A DNA stretch of 64,000 nucleotides, from positions 1,007,770-1,071,769 of the forward strand of contig CAADRB010000031.1 of NCBI GenBank assembly GCA_900708905.1. The letters are read 5' to 3'. The notes under the pieces were generated by a model. It ran no database searches and was not told the DNA's origin. It was given only the letters and a program-made list of their open reading frames with translations. The stretch comes from Hymenolepis diminuta. Lineage: Eukaryota; Platyhelminthes; Cestoda; Cyclophyllidea; Hymenolepididae. Position numbers and translations under genes: made by a program. Positions 37,401 to 49,117 of the stretch are shown in pieces. The stretch's first letter is position 1; each line of letters begins with the position of its first letter.

Positions 37401-40400
37401 CATGAAGGCGAAAAAAAACTACTTTCATAAAAATATAACTAAAGTGTAATTTTGGGAAATGCATAGTCATGCTCCAGACGATTAAGATTTAGTCAAAATT
37501 CTAAGAATAATATTTTTTCAAAAATAAAAAGAAGACATGATAGCCACTTAACAAAGTAAAGTAGGATTGCAACCATTCATTACGAATAACAAGAGCATAT
37601 CATCGGGAAAACATTTCTCTATCATATTTTCAGCATACATTAAAATGCTCTTTTAATTGAAGAGCAACATTACCATTATTACCCACACTAATACAAAAAT
37701 TTGCAATTTTGAACTGTGGGAAGCAGTTGAAATCCGTCAAAAGAAAGCCAAATAAATGATAGAAGGTAGGGAATTAAAAAAACTGCAAGAAACGTCAAGG
37801 TATCAAAGAATCTTTCAAAAGACCATTCTGTATCTTGGAAAACAGAAAATGGTAATAAACCAATCTTATAAACCTTTACAGTTTCTATTAAGTTTTTGAA
37901 CTAACTTGAGGTGGTTTGCGGAGTGTGGGATTGTGAAATTATTAATTACAATGCAGTTTTTTTCCTAATCGAGGGGAAGCTGACACTCAAACAAGAAAAC
38001 GTTTAAGACGAATTGTATCAATCACAAATCCAGCTCAAAAATTTGTTACTTTAAAAGATTAACACTCTCTTATTTCACTCTCTTTTCCTATCCTTGCTGA
38101 AGATGTGATATCAATCGACATAACCCCTCTTTTGAACTGAATAAACTTTACATGAACTAATTAGTTTTTCCCTATCAAATTGATCAAATTTACCATTAAA
38201 TAAAATATAAATGCTGATTAAAATACCAAAATGGATACAACTTCAAGATCCGCCCTATTTTCATATTTTTTTAAATGGAAAAGTGCTGATCGAATTAACT
38301 TTTTGAGAGCCATGCCAAGAACAACTCTACTCGTCTCACTAACTTCACATGATGTCGCATCCCAATCGAAACGCATTGTAGACAAGTCCTGATCACCACT
38401 CTTAATAAATATTCATTAACGGATGCATTTCAATAAAATTCCTCACATTTTATGGAATTGCAAAACACACATTAACGGGGCAGGACAGGCACCAACAACT
38501 TTATGCACATCGCTTAGTCTGTAGTGGTATAATCTAGTCCCTGTTAAGTCTAAAACTCGTGATATAATCTCCGGCATAACAGATAAAAAGCTTTCAATTA
38601 TCAGAATAATAAACGAGTAATTTAGTAATTTGTAAAACGACCCGGGGAGAAAGAAAAGAGATCACTAGTTCGTTAATATAATCATTAACGACCTCAAATG
38701 CCCAAACTCCGGATGCATAGTCTTACAAAAAACAATAGTGGTTAAAATGTCACGTATTCGAATGGCATCCACAATGTTGAAATTGAAACCCGATTTATGC
38801 ATTTTCTGAAAGTGCTTTGAGAAAGCAGGGGAATTTAATAGGACATATTTCTTTGAGCTGGATGGTAAAGGAACCTGTTCGATTAGTACACGACCTTTAT
38901 ATTACTTTTACTGTAATTCTCTTCAGAGGGTATGAAACTTAAATTCAACTGAGTATTCGCACCCATCGGTTTTAATAATAAATAGAGTTAATATCTTTAG
39001 GACCCTCCAATTTCTCTTCTGATATGATCACCACCGCAGAATACTTTTCTTTTATGAAATAACTGTCACCCATTACAATGTTATTATATGCCTTTTATCC
39101 AGATCTAACTATGATCGGAACGATCGAACAAGTTTCTCTTCTTTGTAGATCCTGACTATTTTACCGTTCGTAAATAAAATCCCGGTGGGTTTTTCCAAGT
39201 GCCTTTTTATCTCTTTATTCCCCTTTATGATTTTTCAGGCAGTAATGGAACTCAAACATGTCACGTCTTCACCGAAAAAGTACTGAACTAATTAATCACT
39301 AGTTTACACAATATAAGTTATGAATAAAATTTCAAAAAAAGTGTGCACAAAATTGATATACTTACCATAACGTCGACGTAGGAGTTCGGCCTGAGAGTTC
39401 GGATGCGCAAACCGGAGGACATATCAATCCAAGAGCGACCACCGTAAATGAAGGTGATTGGCAAATCTGTAGCTGCCTGAGATATTCGAGGGAGCATTGG
39501 CCGGGCTGCCCAGCCTAGCATTTGGGACAGGTTTCTAAAGGCGTCTTCACCACTGGAATTAACGAAATTAAGGCGATTCTACATATTTCGTGATATCAGT
39601 TCATTAATACGGAATAGTAAGGCTCCCTTGACAATAAAACTGCATTAATTGCACGTGCATCACCAGATTTTAATTTCATCCTCTGGGTTTTGGATAATCA
39701 AGTTAAAGTGAACCCCAAAAGAGTTAATAAAAAGCTGAAATTCAGAGCTCATACAGATAAAACCGGGTCTTACAATTCATAACCGCAATTGATCATGAGT
39801 CTGTAAAATACCACCCATTTGTCCCTTAGTGAAAACCAATTTGTGCCAAGGGCCACTGGATGAACAGCACAGCTACCACCCCTCTACTTGATTAGAATTA
39901 GCCAGTGAAATTGGAGATCCGCCTCACTAGGCAACGAATCCCTAACATCCGACTTGGCAGACGTATAGGTACGAATAATTTTACGAACATTTCCATTCCA
40001 CATATCCATATAATGCCTGCGTTTCCACCGTTTTAGGTAGAACATTCTAGAGGATCCGAGTACGAAACAGTTATTCAGCCGGTTAGTAGAAACCATCGTA
40101 TCTTCACAATTAGAAGCTTTCCATATCATTTAAAATACCTAACAGGATAAAATTGTACGAAAGCTAATACTAATGGGGATGAATGTACCCAAAAAACTCG
40201 AACATAGCATAAATATTATAACATTTAAAATTAATAATTTAATCATCCTAGAATTCAACTTCCACTTCAGTGAGAAAAAAGAACAAATAAATTCTTTCGA
40301 AGGGAGCTATGCGTCATCTGAAGCGTTTAGAAGATGAAAAAACCCTAAATGTGTGATTGATGCTAGACAGAGATTAATAAAAACCATTTTTAATGAGGCT

Positions 40401-42038
40401 TCGAAAAACGGTTCAAATAAAGGTAATAAAAATGAAAAAAATACGCATGTATAATTACAGTTAGATTCAGGCAGAAAAATGTAATAAGCAATTCAGAATA
40501 ATTAGTAAGTTCGTTTCTCGAGCACTCAATTTCCGATTACTGTTTGTCGTGGATGGAAATAAAGTCTAACTAGATAGCTATAGGACAACTCAGAACCCCC
40601 TTCCGTGTTTGAGCTAGGGTAACCATAGTATACTTCAACAAGCAGCCTAGAATACACTAATGGTCATGTAACATCACATCTGTATCGGCATACCTTTATC
40701 TATTAAATTGAGAGATTTTAAATCTTATTAACAGTAGAGCATTTTAATTGCTGTCCATCCAAAAAAACAAATTTAAAAAATCTACTTAGGAACATTTCTA
40801 ATTAGTAACCTCAATTAAAAGTGACACGAAAGACGAGTGATATGTATCAAAAAATATTTGAAGGACGCCCAAATTTGCAACACCCATAATCCAGAAAATA
40901 CATCAGCTAGACAATTATGCGCATAGTAAATATAAATAAGAATATAGAATTTAAAAGCGTACGTAGGGTGACGACAGTTAATATGATAGATATAATTGTA
41001 AACGACAGAGGGATCATATGGAGAAAGCTTTTCAATATCATCGCATTTTGATTTCCCAATTTTGAGCTGGGCTTCCCCCGAAGACCAGGGATTTTCCATT
41101 GAATCATCCAGAGACTCTCTATCTAAACCACTTGTTTCCTAAAAAAATAAATTAGAGATAGAACGAAGAGGCCTATGAATTACAAAAACAGCCTACTTCA
41201 GAAGATAGAGCAGGCTCGGAGTATATTTGTTCAATATCTTGCCTCATGCTTCGCATAGCATGCAACCCGAAAGGACCAATCATTCGCATGGTTGTGAGAG
41301 CGCGAAAAGAAGTCAACTTCTTCAAAAGCCAACCACGCACTCCATCTGGGGGTTTATGAAAACTTTCGTCTTTTCCAACGAATCCCCAAGGGTCAATAAG
41401 AACCAAGTGAACAATGCTTTGAGGGTGGGAAAGAGCATATGACGCCGCGAGAAAACCGCCCATACTATGACCGAGAAGAATAAATTTATCCAAATCCATA
41501 CGCTTTCGCCACTCCTCGATAACCTCTACAAATTTGTTTTCAACCTCCTCAGCGGTTTCTGGAAAGGGTGGTCGTGAGCTACGACCAAAGCCGAGAAGGT
41601 CGAATGCATACACTCGACGGGTTTTAGAAAGACTGTCCAAATTTTTGCACCACAGCCCGACACCAGAGGCAAAACCGTGAATAAGAAGTATAGGCACACG
41701 TTTTTCGCATTCATTTTCATGGGCGTTTGTTAAATAATTTCTCGCTACTATAGTACGAAGGTAAAATGTCGAATCGAAGATTGGAACGAAGAATTTTTCA
41801 AGTTTGCATTTGCATCCTTTAAAGAAAAGATAGAGTTAAATAATTATGACGTGCGTTCTAAGATTTTATTTTCTGCTTGAACAAGTTTATCATTTGATGT
41901 TGGGATCCATTTAAACCACTGCCACCAGGAATCCTTAGATGTATCGTGGAGATCGCTATTGAATTTAATTAGACACGCATGATAAGATTTACCCATCCGC
42001 AAGAGGAGCCGCAACCGCCATTTCGAGTTAGGGTTCAT
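34405..42038 (-). CDS. Alpha/beta hydrolase, ABHD4/ABHD5 (CGI-58) family
   Basis: Five exons: 42038-41855, 41816-41197, 41138-40963, 39552-39366, 34629-34405, giving 463 residues. ABHD4 acts on N-acylphosphatidylethanolamines; ABHD5 activates lipid-droplet triglyceride lipase. The W-rich N terminus (WWQWFKWIPTS, AENKIL) is typical. The fold runs PILLIHGFASGVGLW, VYAFDLLGFGRSSRP, EEVENKFVEVIEEWR, then the nucleophile elbow GHSMGG (Ser about 179). Asp is in GGRSWID (about 370) and His in VIEGGGHYAY (about 396). Having Ser rather than Asn at the elbow points to an active, ABHD4-type enzyme. The first intron (38 nt) fits the frame only with a GC donor at 41854; the nearby GT at 41850 would shift the frame. 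Exon 3 carries an extra acidic/Ser stretch. A stop codon lies directly before the ATG. Confidence 0.9.
34879..35324 (+). mobile_element. Solo-LTR-like element, family I, copy B (446 bp)
   Basis: Nearly identical to 25072-25517 over the full 446 bp, but the first two bases are TA instead of TG. Ends TTAGCAACA. A 4-bp duplication AGAA flanks it (34875-34878 and 35325-35328). It sits in the last intron of the ABHD-like gene, against the direction of transcription. Confidence 0.8.
36677..36955 (+). mobile_element. Solo-LTR-like element, family II, copy 2 (279 bp, intact)
   Basis: Begins TGTTAGAAGAAATGACG, ends TTACGTTATAGCA, and is flanked by the 5-bp direct repeat CAAAC (36672-36676 and 36956-36960). 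Ends match the gapped copy at 27978-28270. No coding capacity. Inside the last ABHD-like intron. Confidence 0.8.
37081..37476 (-). mobile_element. Solo-LTR-like element, family I, copy D (diverged, reverse)
   Basis: On the minus strand it begins TGGAGCATGACTATGCAT and ends CATCATATTAGCA. Its middle matches the other family I copies (for example CTCAAGTGACTCATAA, and TTTATTAAATACAGTTTGG near the end). A 4-bp repeat GACG flanks it at 37077-37080 and 37477-37480. At 396 bp it has lost about 50 bp. Confidence 0.72.
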
Positions 42039-42298
42039 TCAACCCTAGTTTAAAAAACGGAGCCACAGTCAAATCTACTTAAACCAAGATGATTATTACA
42101 TCTAAGCGCATTTTCTAAAGTGCAATCCAATTATTAATAATTTTATCATACTAGTGAATTAAATTTTTTTAGTGGAACAAAGTTCATTTTCTTTAGTTTA
42201 TATTGATTAAATTTTATATTAACAGCTCCCATTCTTATTTCTCAGCAATAGAATTATAAAAAACACATCAGAATAATTGAAGTATTTTAAACTTATCC

Positions 42299-42584
42299 AT
42301 GTTGGTTCCATATTGCAAAGAAAGCTATTTAGTGAGTGATTTTCAGGCATTTGATGAAGGTAATGATGTCAACGTATGGGATCCAGCCGTGAAAATTAAC
42401 TATTTTTTATAAAATTTTCCTAGTGTCAGGTTTGCAGCTCCCGGTTACTCTTCTATGTACCCAATTCTCGGCTACCCCTACTTTAAACCAGTCGGATAGG
42501 TCCAGCGAATCAGCCGATTTTTCCACTTCAAGGGGATGGCAAAGAACTCGTGTTCTACAGTCTGAAGTCAATGATTCAATCTAA
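42299..42584 (+). CDS. Possible small orphan gene, 73 residues
   Basis: Exon 42299-42359 begins with ATG (MLVPYCKESYLVSDFQAFDE) and ends at a GT donor in phase 1. Exon 42424-42584 follows after a 64-nt intron ending in TTTTCCTAG and runs 53 codons to TAA. It is Ser/Thr-rich (SGLQLPVTLLCTQFSATPT, then SDRSSESADFSTSRGWQ). The product matches nothing I know, and there is no signal peptide or membrane helix. It starts 260 bp from the ABHD-like start, head to head, so it could share a promoter. Frame, splice sites and length are suggestive only. Confidence 0.27.
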
Positions 42585-43269
42585 ACTACTCTAATCTGGT
42601 TAATTAGAATGTACTTCAGAAGACTAGATACCTGGGTCACCGGTTCTCATCTCAAAATTGGTTGGCTGGCCGGAACATTAAGAATGAGGAGAAACTTCCT
42701 TTACAAAGACTAATATTTAACTTAAACTACATATCAATACATGTAAGATGTCTTAAGTGTAATTTTTAATCTTGGAAATTTTACACCAATTCCCCCTTGA
42801 TAATATTTTGTCCCTGATAAAATTTTAATCCAATAATTTCACGAACCTATGCGTCATTGGTGACATTATAATTTAATGCACTTTCGTTCAAAACCCCGGT
42901 CTATTACTATGATTCTCCTATTGCAGTGTCCACTTTCCAGTATCTGGTCACGGCTGACAAATTGAAACTGATTGATATGTGGACGGTCCCAATTCTTCAA
43001 CATATCTTCTTACCTTGGCTATAACATTGGAGATAGTGCTCTTATCATTCTCCACAAACATATCACTAATACGCTATGTCTCAGATGTCTCCATAAGCTG
43101 TCCGTTTACGCAGATGTGATAACGCACTTACTTGTGTGATACCAACCACACACTGCCATATTTGGGTAATTCTTTTATATTCCTATACTGTCATTTTTCC
43201 ACAAAAAATACATTCAAATTGCTCGCTTCAACCTATAAACAATTTCCTACATACTGTTTGCCCGCAGTT

Positions 43270-43450
43270 CGCTAAACGGCATTCGGAATGATGCACACAC
43301 TCCCTCCCTCTCCTGTTTCTTGGTCCATTTCTAATAACCTCTGCTCGCCGCTATTTTGTCTCCCCCTCTCCATCCTATTGTCGAGGTGAAGATTGGCAGA
43401 GGTTTTAACTTGTTGGATAGTCAGAGAAAACCAGATATTTCAGCAGTTAG
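43270..43450 (+). repeat. Interspersed repeat, family III copy
   Basis: Pyrimidine-rich block (cacactccctccctctcct) followed by GGTTTTAACTTGTTGGATAG and AGAGAAAACCAGA. It aligns by eye with 9640-9800 in the same order. Confidence 0.4.
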
Positions 43451-45329
43451 ATAATCCTTCTGAAGACTACTTCCTGATGTCTATCAAATGAGTTTTAATT
43501 GACACAATGCACTAAGATGTAACTTAGCCAAGATGTTTTCTTACTGGGCCTCACTAATCTTCGCGTGTAATTTCAAATGCATTAAATCGTTAAAATAGAT
43601 CAAATTCGGATATATGATATTAATAAGATCTGCTCTCTTAGTGGGTAACCGACAAATAAATCGTTTAAGTAAGCACACTAGTTACTAATACAAAACAAAC
43701 CAAACTCCCAATGCCAAAACATGGCAAACCGTGGCGGGGATATTTAGTTTTATGTCGTGTACGCCTTGAGTAAATTGTTAAACCCAATTCGTTCGAATAA
43801 AAGGGAATTAAAAGGTGGAAAATAAAGAATCCTACACATAAAAATTATTATTGGGGGAAATATAGCTTTCTTATATGTGGCAAATATCTACCATTTTCTT
43901 ACGGAGTACAAATAGTATAATAAATATTGATTTTCGGCATTACAAACGACTGCATACTTTCCCACTTGAAAGTCAACTTCTAGGGAAGTTGTCACTCAAT
44001 TGCCATCGAAGTGAAGTTCCAGATGAAGGGAACGCTCTCAAATATCTAAAATCCTGAAAAAGTTATATGCCTGATTTTCAGATGGGAATCACTTTCCCTT
44101 ACCAGCAGTATATGTCGCGATGAAATCACATCTTAGGTCCAAGCTTTCGATCAAATGAATAAAATAGTAATAGCATAAAAATATTCGTGAACCAATTCCA
44201 TACTGATTAAGCAAAGATAATAAAAATATTATCGGGGATTAACCCGATCAAAAAAATCAGGTTTAATGAATGTATCCATGCTTGCGTTCATCAAGTACTG
44301 TCACACACACGAAAAATTCATATTGTGTTTCCACATAAAGATTGATTTTTAAACAATGTGGTATAGTAATGCACACATTCTGTGTTATCCTTCTCATATA
44401 CGAGTTCATTCAATATCCCTCCTAATTTCTCGGAATATATTTAATGATTACCTAATCCCTCATGACAAATACTTCAGTTCTTCTCAGCCAACAAAGCTAT
44501 CTCGTCCACAAAAGACGTCCTTGAATATATTAGTGCTCACAAATGTTTACTGATACCTTTTAATTTTATTAAAACAACAATAGGTGGAGAAAATAAGGAA
44601 TTTTTTGATTTTTCGAAATTATTTGCTATAAATAGTCAATAATTTCTTTCAACTGCTAACGGAATTTCCAGTTCTTTAATGACTTATCCTCTTTCTGAAT
44701 CTGCCACTTACACAGTTACATAGCTACAGCTACAATTGACTCAATGCAAACGCAATTTGAAGGGAGAAAGCTGAAGTTATTTAGGAAGGGTGGTCTAAAT
44801 AGGTCTTTATTAAAGAACATCATATTAAAACAAATAATATTAAGGAAGTATAAGGCCCATAGAATGTATTAAAGAGAGACCAAGAAATGTAAAGAGTACA
44901 AAGGATGAAAGGAAGCGGCCATGCCAGCATGAGTGTGCAGGATGATGTTTAGAAATTGTCCTGATCTACCCAGTGGACATGCTGGCAACCCATGTTGGAC
45001 TACCGCCACTGATACACGCTCTGCACCCATGTTAAACTGCATTCAGGAAAGTGTGCTTTCTTACTGAGGTGGCGGGACTACGAGCCTACTAATAACGTGC
45101 TTGTGCTTTACAATGAGAATAAAAGTGTTCTTAATATAATTGACAGTTGACGATCAGCCCATCGTCAGAGAATATCAAATATCCAGCCGAGTTAGTTTGG
45201 AGTAAATTGATCAATCTGAGAAATATCATGGATTCTGAAGGCTTGAGTTATCCTCAGTGGCATCCTATCACCCTGAAAAATTTTCCTGTTTCTAGAGACG
45301 GTTGAAGTAAAATTTGTTAGCACATTATT

Positions 45330-45545
45330 AATACTCTATAAATAACTCCTTAGCCCTCACACCAAAGCGTTTATTCAAAACTGCTCCTGGGTAGAGGAGA
45401 AATACCATGGAGACTCCCAACTGCGAAACTCGAATTCTGTCAGTCCATTTAATCGGTGCCATTCCACTCACTGGATGTACACCGATGGGAATCGAACCCG
45501 TGGCCTTTGATCGTGCAGTCAAGTATGTTAACAGCTGTAATTTTC
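45330..45545 (-). repeat. tRNA-derived SINE-like element
   Basis: Read on the minus strand, about 45540-45480 resembles a tRNA-Cys body: CTTGACTGCACGATCAAAGG (anticodon-arm region) and a perfect B box GGTTCGATTCC (45498-45488). The acceptor stem does not close, so it is not a working tRNA. About 150 bp of unrelated sequence follows in the direction of transcription, ending in AT-rich DNA, the layout of a SINE. Confidence 0.55.
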
Positions 45546-46291
45546 TATGATAAATTATGTTGTTTTAATAATGTGGTTTTTGATTGATTTATTGAATTTC
45601 TATTAATTGAATGATTAAGATAATGTGAAACTAAAATGAAAAATCACTCCCATTTGGAAATAAATAGGCAAATTCCTTATAATGCTGAAAAATTTTTTCG
45701 CTGTGTTTATCTAGGTTAATTTAATCTTTCCTAAACAATGACATAGTTTTGAAATGAACGACTTCATATCAGATGCACTATTTTGTAAAGAAGAAATTGG
45801 TGAGGCAACAACTCTTCTAAATTATTTTAATACCATTTGGAATTCTTGGTTGTTCTCCAGAAGAGAAAATAGGATTTCTTGACATTTTCTTCCCTGAAGG
45901 CGATCTTAAGAAATAAATACGACAAATTAAATCTGCAAAATAATTCAGATCAAACAATTAGGACACAGAATTTCTAAAATGGTACAAGAATTGGTAAGCT
46001 CCACATCCAAGCTTGTACAAACTATTTACTTATTACGATCAATTAATAAATGAATTGATTATTTAACAATTACGTGATGTAGCGTCCGATTTCTAAAAAA
46101 AAATATATTTCAAGGTCACGTATTTTCGTCGAAACAATGATCGGCAGTCGACGAGTCCATTTTGACCATTGTTATTTATGTTATGACCGATAGAAATGCG
46201 CTCTTTTTTATGAACTACGTCTGATGGTAAGCTTAGGATGACTTAAAGGAAAGACATTGAAACGAAAATAATTCATAAAATGAAAAGAAAA

Positions 46292-46340
46292 NNNNNNNNN
46301 NNNNNNNNNNNNNNNNNNNNNNNNNNNNNNNNNNNNNNNN
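46292..46340. other. Assembly gap (49 N)
   Basis: Run of unknown bases in intergenic DNA. Confidence 0.99.
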
Positions 46341-47924
46341 GGGAGTTTTCATGCAATTGTCTGGCTCAATAATTTCTTGCATTCGTAGGGACTCTATTGA
46401 ACTGGTAGCACAAATCGTTTGTTGATATTACACATTTTTCTGCCATCTTCATGCAGTTATGCGTAGGAATTTAAGCTGCTTATAGGTTTTCTCCGATTAT
46501 CTACCACAAACTGGGCTACTTCTTTCCCTGTAATAATGTATTTGTAAAGCTGAGAAAGGCAATAGCTTAGTTATTTTCTCCGTTCTAACTAGTGATTTCC
46601 AGGTTAGTGTCTTTTAAGTAGATCTTTGAATTTTGCCACCGAAAGGTGTCTGATTCTTAAGACATTGGCCCACGAATTTAAAGGATGTGGGTAAGAAGCA
46701 AATATAAATGATCAGCCTGCCTCAAGATACAAATCGCCATATACTGCAACAACTTATGACAACTTTTATGCTATTTATTTAAATTCAGTTCTAGTGAAAC
46801 GTCTATATCCGAGACTATAAAAAAGATGAAATTGATGACTGACTATGAAAATGGGTGGCGATGAGGACCCAAAGGAGGAATGAGGTTGAACAATCAAGGT
46901 GTACCAAAAGTTAGTGTGTCCAGAAATGCCATCCAATTCTCCTTGACTTGATTTTGTAACTTTTGTCATGGTCTAAATGAGTAATTTTTTGACAATGTGA
47001 AAGACAACTTCTCGTGTCACAGGAGAAAGAGACAGTGGAAGAGATTATTGATTCCGTATAGGTTAGATATCGGACGACGCCTCATTTTGGTGTCCAAATC
47101 AGGGTGCGCTATCGCAAGCGTCTCCATTTTCGATATGCAACTTTAGTTTAAACCGAAAACGAATCCAACGGAGATTCATCTGGGCACATGTAATCAAACT
47201 TTCAATGTACTTGGTGAACAAATCGTAAATATGAAAATGACAACGATCCCTGCGGATTTCACTGTAATGACTAGCAGATTAAATGAAGGCGTTGACTTAT
47301 TTTTCTGTCTCTTTGTCCTTAGTCCTTGATACGAACTATTTTAGTTCTTTTACATTTTGTTTCCCGACGAGCTTTGTAGTACAAGAATAAACGAACTTCA
47401 GGGAGCTTTGGCTTGTAAAAGTGTAATAACACTGTCCTATGTCCCAACCAGAGACAGAGAGACACAATAAGACAGAAGTTTGTCAACCGGAATTCAGGTA
47501 TTTAAAATTTAAGCTGAATAACATTCAATACGCGGGTTTGAATAAGGAAACCTCCGGGAAGATAACTTATCACAGATAACCTATCTTCATGTGGAGACCA
47601 TCAAATGGAGATGAGTGATAATTCTTCATTAATATGCATCTGGATATTTTCCCCTCGTTTTTAAGATTTTTGTAGCTACCATACCTATGATTAAGTCCAG
47701 TTATGTGGAACTAGTTCGCAGATCACCATACATCAGTTTAAGTCAGTTAGTTTGCTTCTGCATTGTAAGTGCCGAATGACAAGCAATCCCCTTAGGATGT
47801 AGCGTATTCTTTTCAAACAATGATATTAAAATATTTATTTTAAATTTCACTGAATCATATTTAATTAACCGTTCTAGGAGGTCCCAGCAATTGTTTTAGT
47901 AGCTCATCAATTAATGTAGGATCC

Positions 47925-48374
47925 TGAAGGATGACCTTCTCTGCATCCCCAAAGTTACCCTTTATTCGCATCCTCTATGAAGATATTTCGGTCTCTCACC
48001 CACGAAGTCACAGTGATATCTTTATGTCCATATGACTCAAACCCCTATCTGTCATGTCTAGTCAAGTTTATTGATTCTCCTTTTTCTATAACTGGCCCGT
48101 TTCATTTAAAAATACATCTACACTCATATCTCACGCGCCTTTGCCCAAGTGACTCACATAATCTGTCTTTGTATTTCCACTGGCCACATGGGTGGACACA
48201 CACGGTTGTCATACACCTGCTCCTACGCTGTCCTCTTATCGCTTTTTTTTCTCTCTCACTCGCCTGAATCCTCATTGTGGCTTGATCAATACATTTTGAC
48301 CAAAACGCCCCTTGGTCTTCTGCTCTAGAACTGGTGTTAGCTGCCAGGTATTAGTTGTTATCTTAACCCCAATA
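47925..48374 (+). mobile_element. Solo-LTR-like element, family I, copy C (diverged)
   Basis: Starts TGAAGGATGACC like copy A and stays alignable through CATTTTGACCAAAACGCC. A 4-bp repeat ATCC lies at 47921-47924 and 48375-48378, giving 450 bp, close to the 446 bp of copies A and B. The 3' end reads AATA rather than ACA, so that boundary is less sure. Confidence 0.62.
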
Positions 48375-49039
48375 ATCCTATTCCCTACTAGGCAGGATTG
48401 TCAAAATCCTAGAAGTGGTCATGAGAAGAATTTTTCCCTTTATAATTCCCAGATGGATTCCCACACCGTTTTTTAACTCCTCTGATGGAATTCTCCATCT
48501 TAATACTGATACTTATCCTGGTGTAATTTTATCTTTGACCTAACTCCGACATTCAGGCTCACTTCTTTCCAATTTCTACCTGTCAACCTTCTGCAAGGTC
48601 CTCTCTGCCTGCAGATTCTTCCACCAGTTTCTATCTATGGCATCTCAACTAACTTTTGTTTTTGCATCTCCCTCTTCTCGTTATCCTAATATCCCCATTA
48701 AATCTGTTGCCTTACCTCTTATTCTTTATAACTCATCATCTAATAATTCTTGGATTAACGAGTAAACTTTCTACGAATGAACTAATTCTGTTTATAAAGA
48801 ATATAATGAGAACTGGGGTTAAACTGTTTCAAATATAACCCCATGATGGTTAACAGTGGGCTTTAACCAATTAGCAGTAAGTATTTATCTGTCCAGAAGT
48901 GATAAATTGAAGATAATTTTCTAAAAGCATAAACACGATCTTGCACTCTCCAGAATTCAGTTTGATACTAGGGGCTTTGTGTATATGTTTATCTTGATGC
49001 GATCTTGTCACTGATCTGTTTATATTTCAACTCTGCCCG

Positions 49040-49047
49040 TATATAAA
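49040..49047 (+). promoter_or_regulatory. TATA box of the large lipid transfer protein gene
   Basis: TATATAAA followed by GGGCCG, 71 nt upstream of the ATG at 49118. The spacing leaves a short 5' leader, as in a strongly and stage-specifically expressed gene. Confidence 0.6.
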
Positions 49048-49117
49048 GGGCCGCTAAACTGGATGTGATTTGTTTTACAAGCATCTTGGATCTATATTCC
49101 ACTCCTTGCGCTACAAA

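Larger units (their letters stand above)
42585..49039. other. 6.5-kb intergenic region rich in repeats
   Basis: No gene is supported. It contains a family III repeat (about 43270-43450), a GC-richer non-coding patch with AATAAA at 44880-45140, a tRNA-derived SINE-like copy (45330-45545), a small gap and a family I element (47925-48374). Confidence 0.5.
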
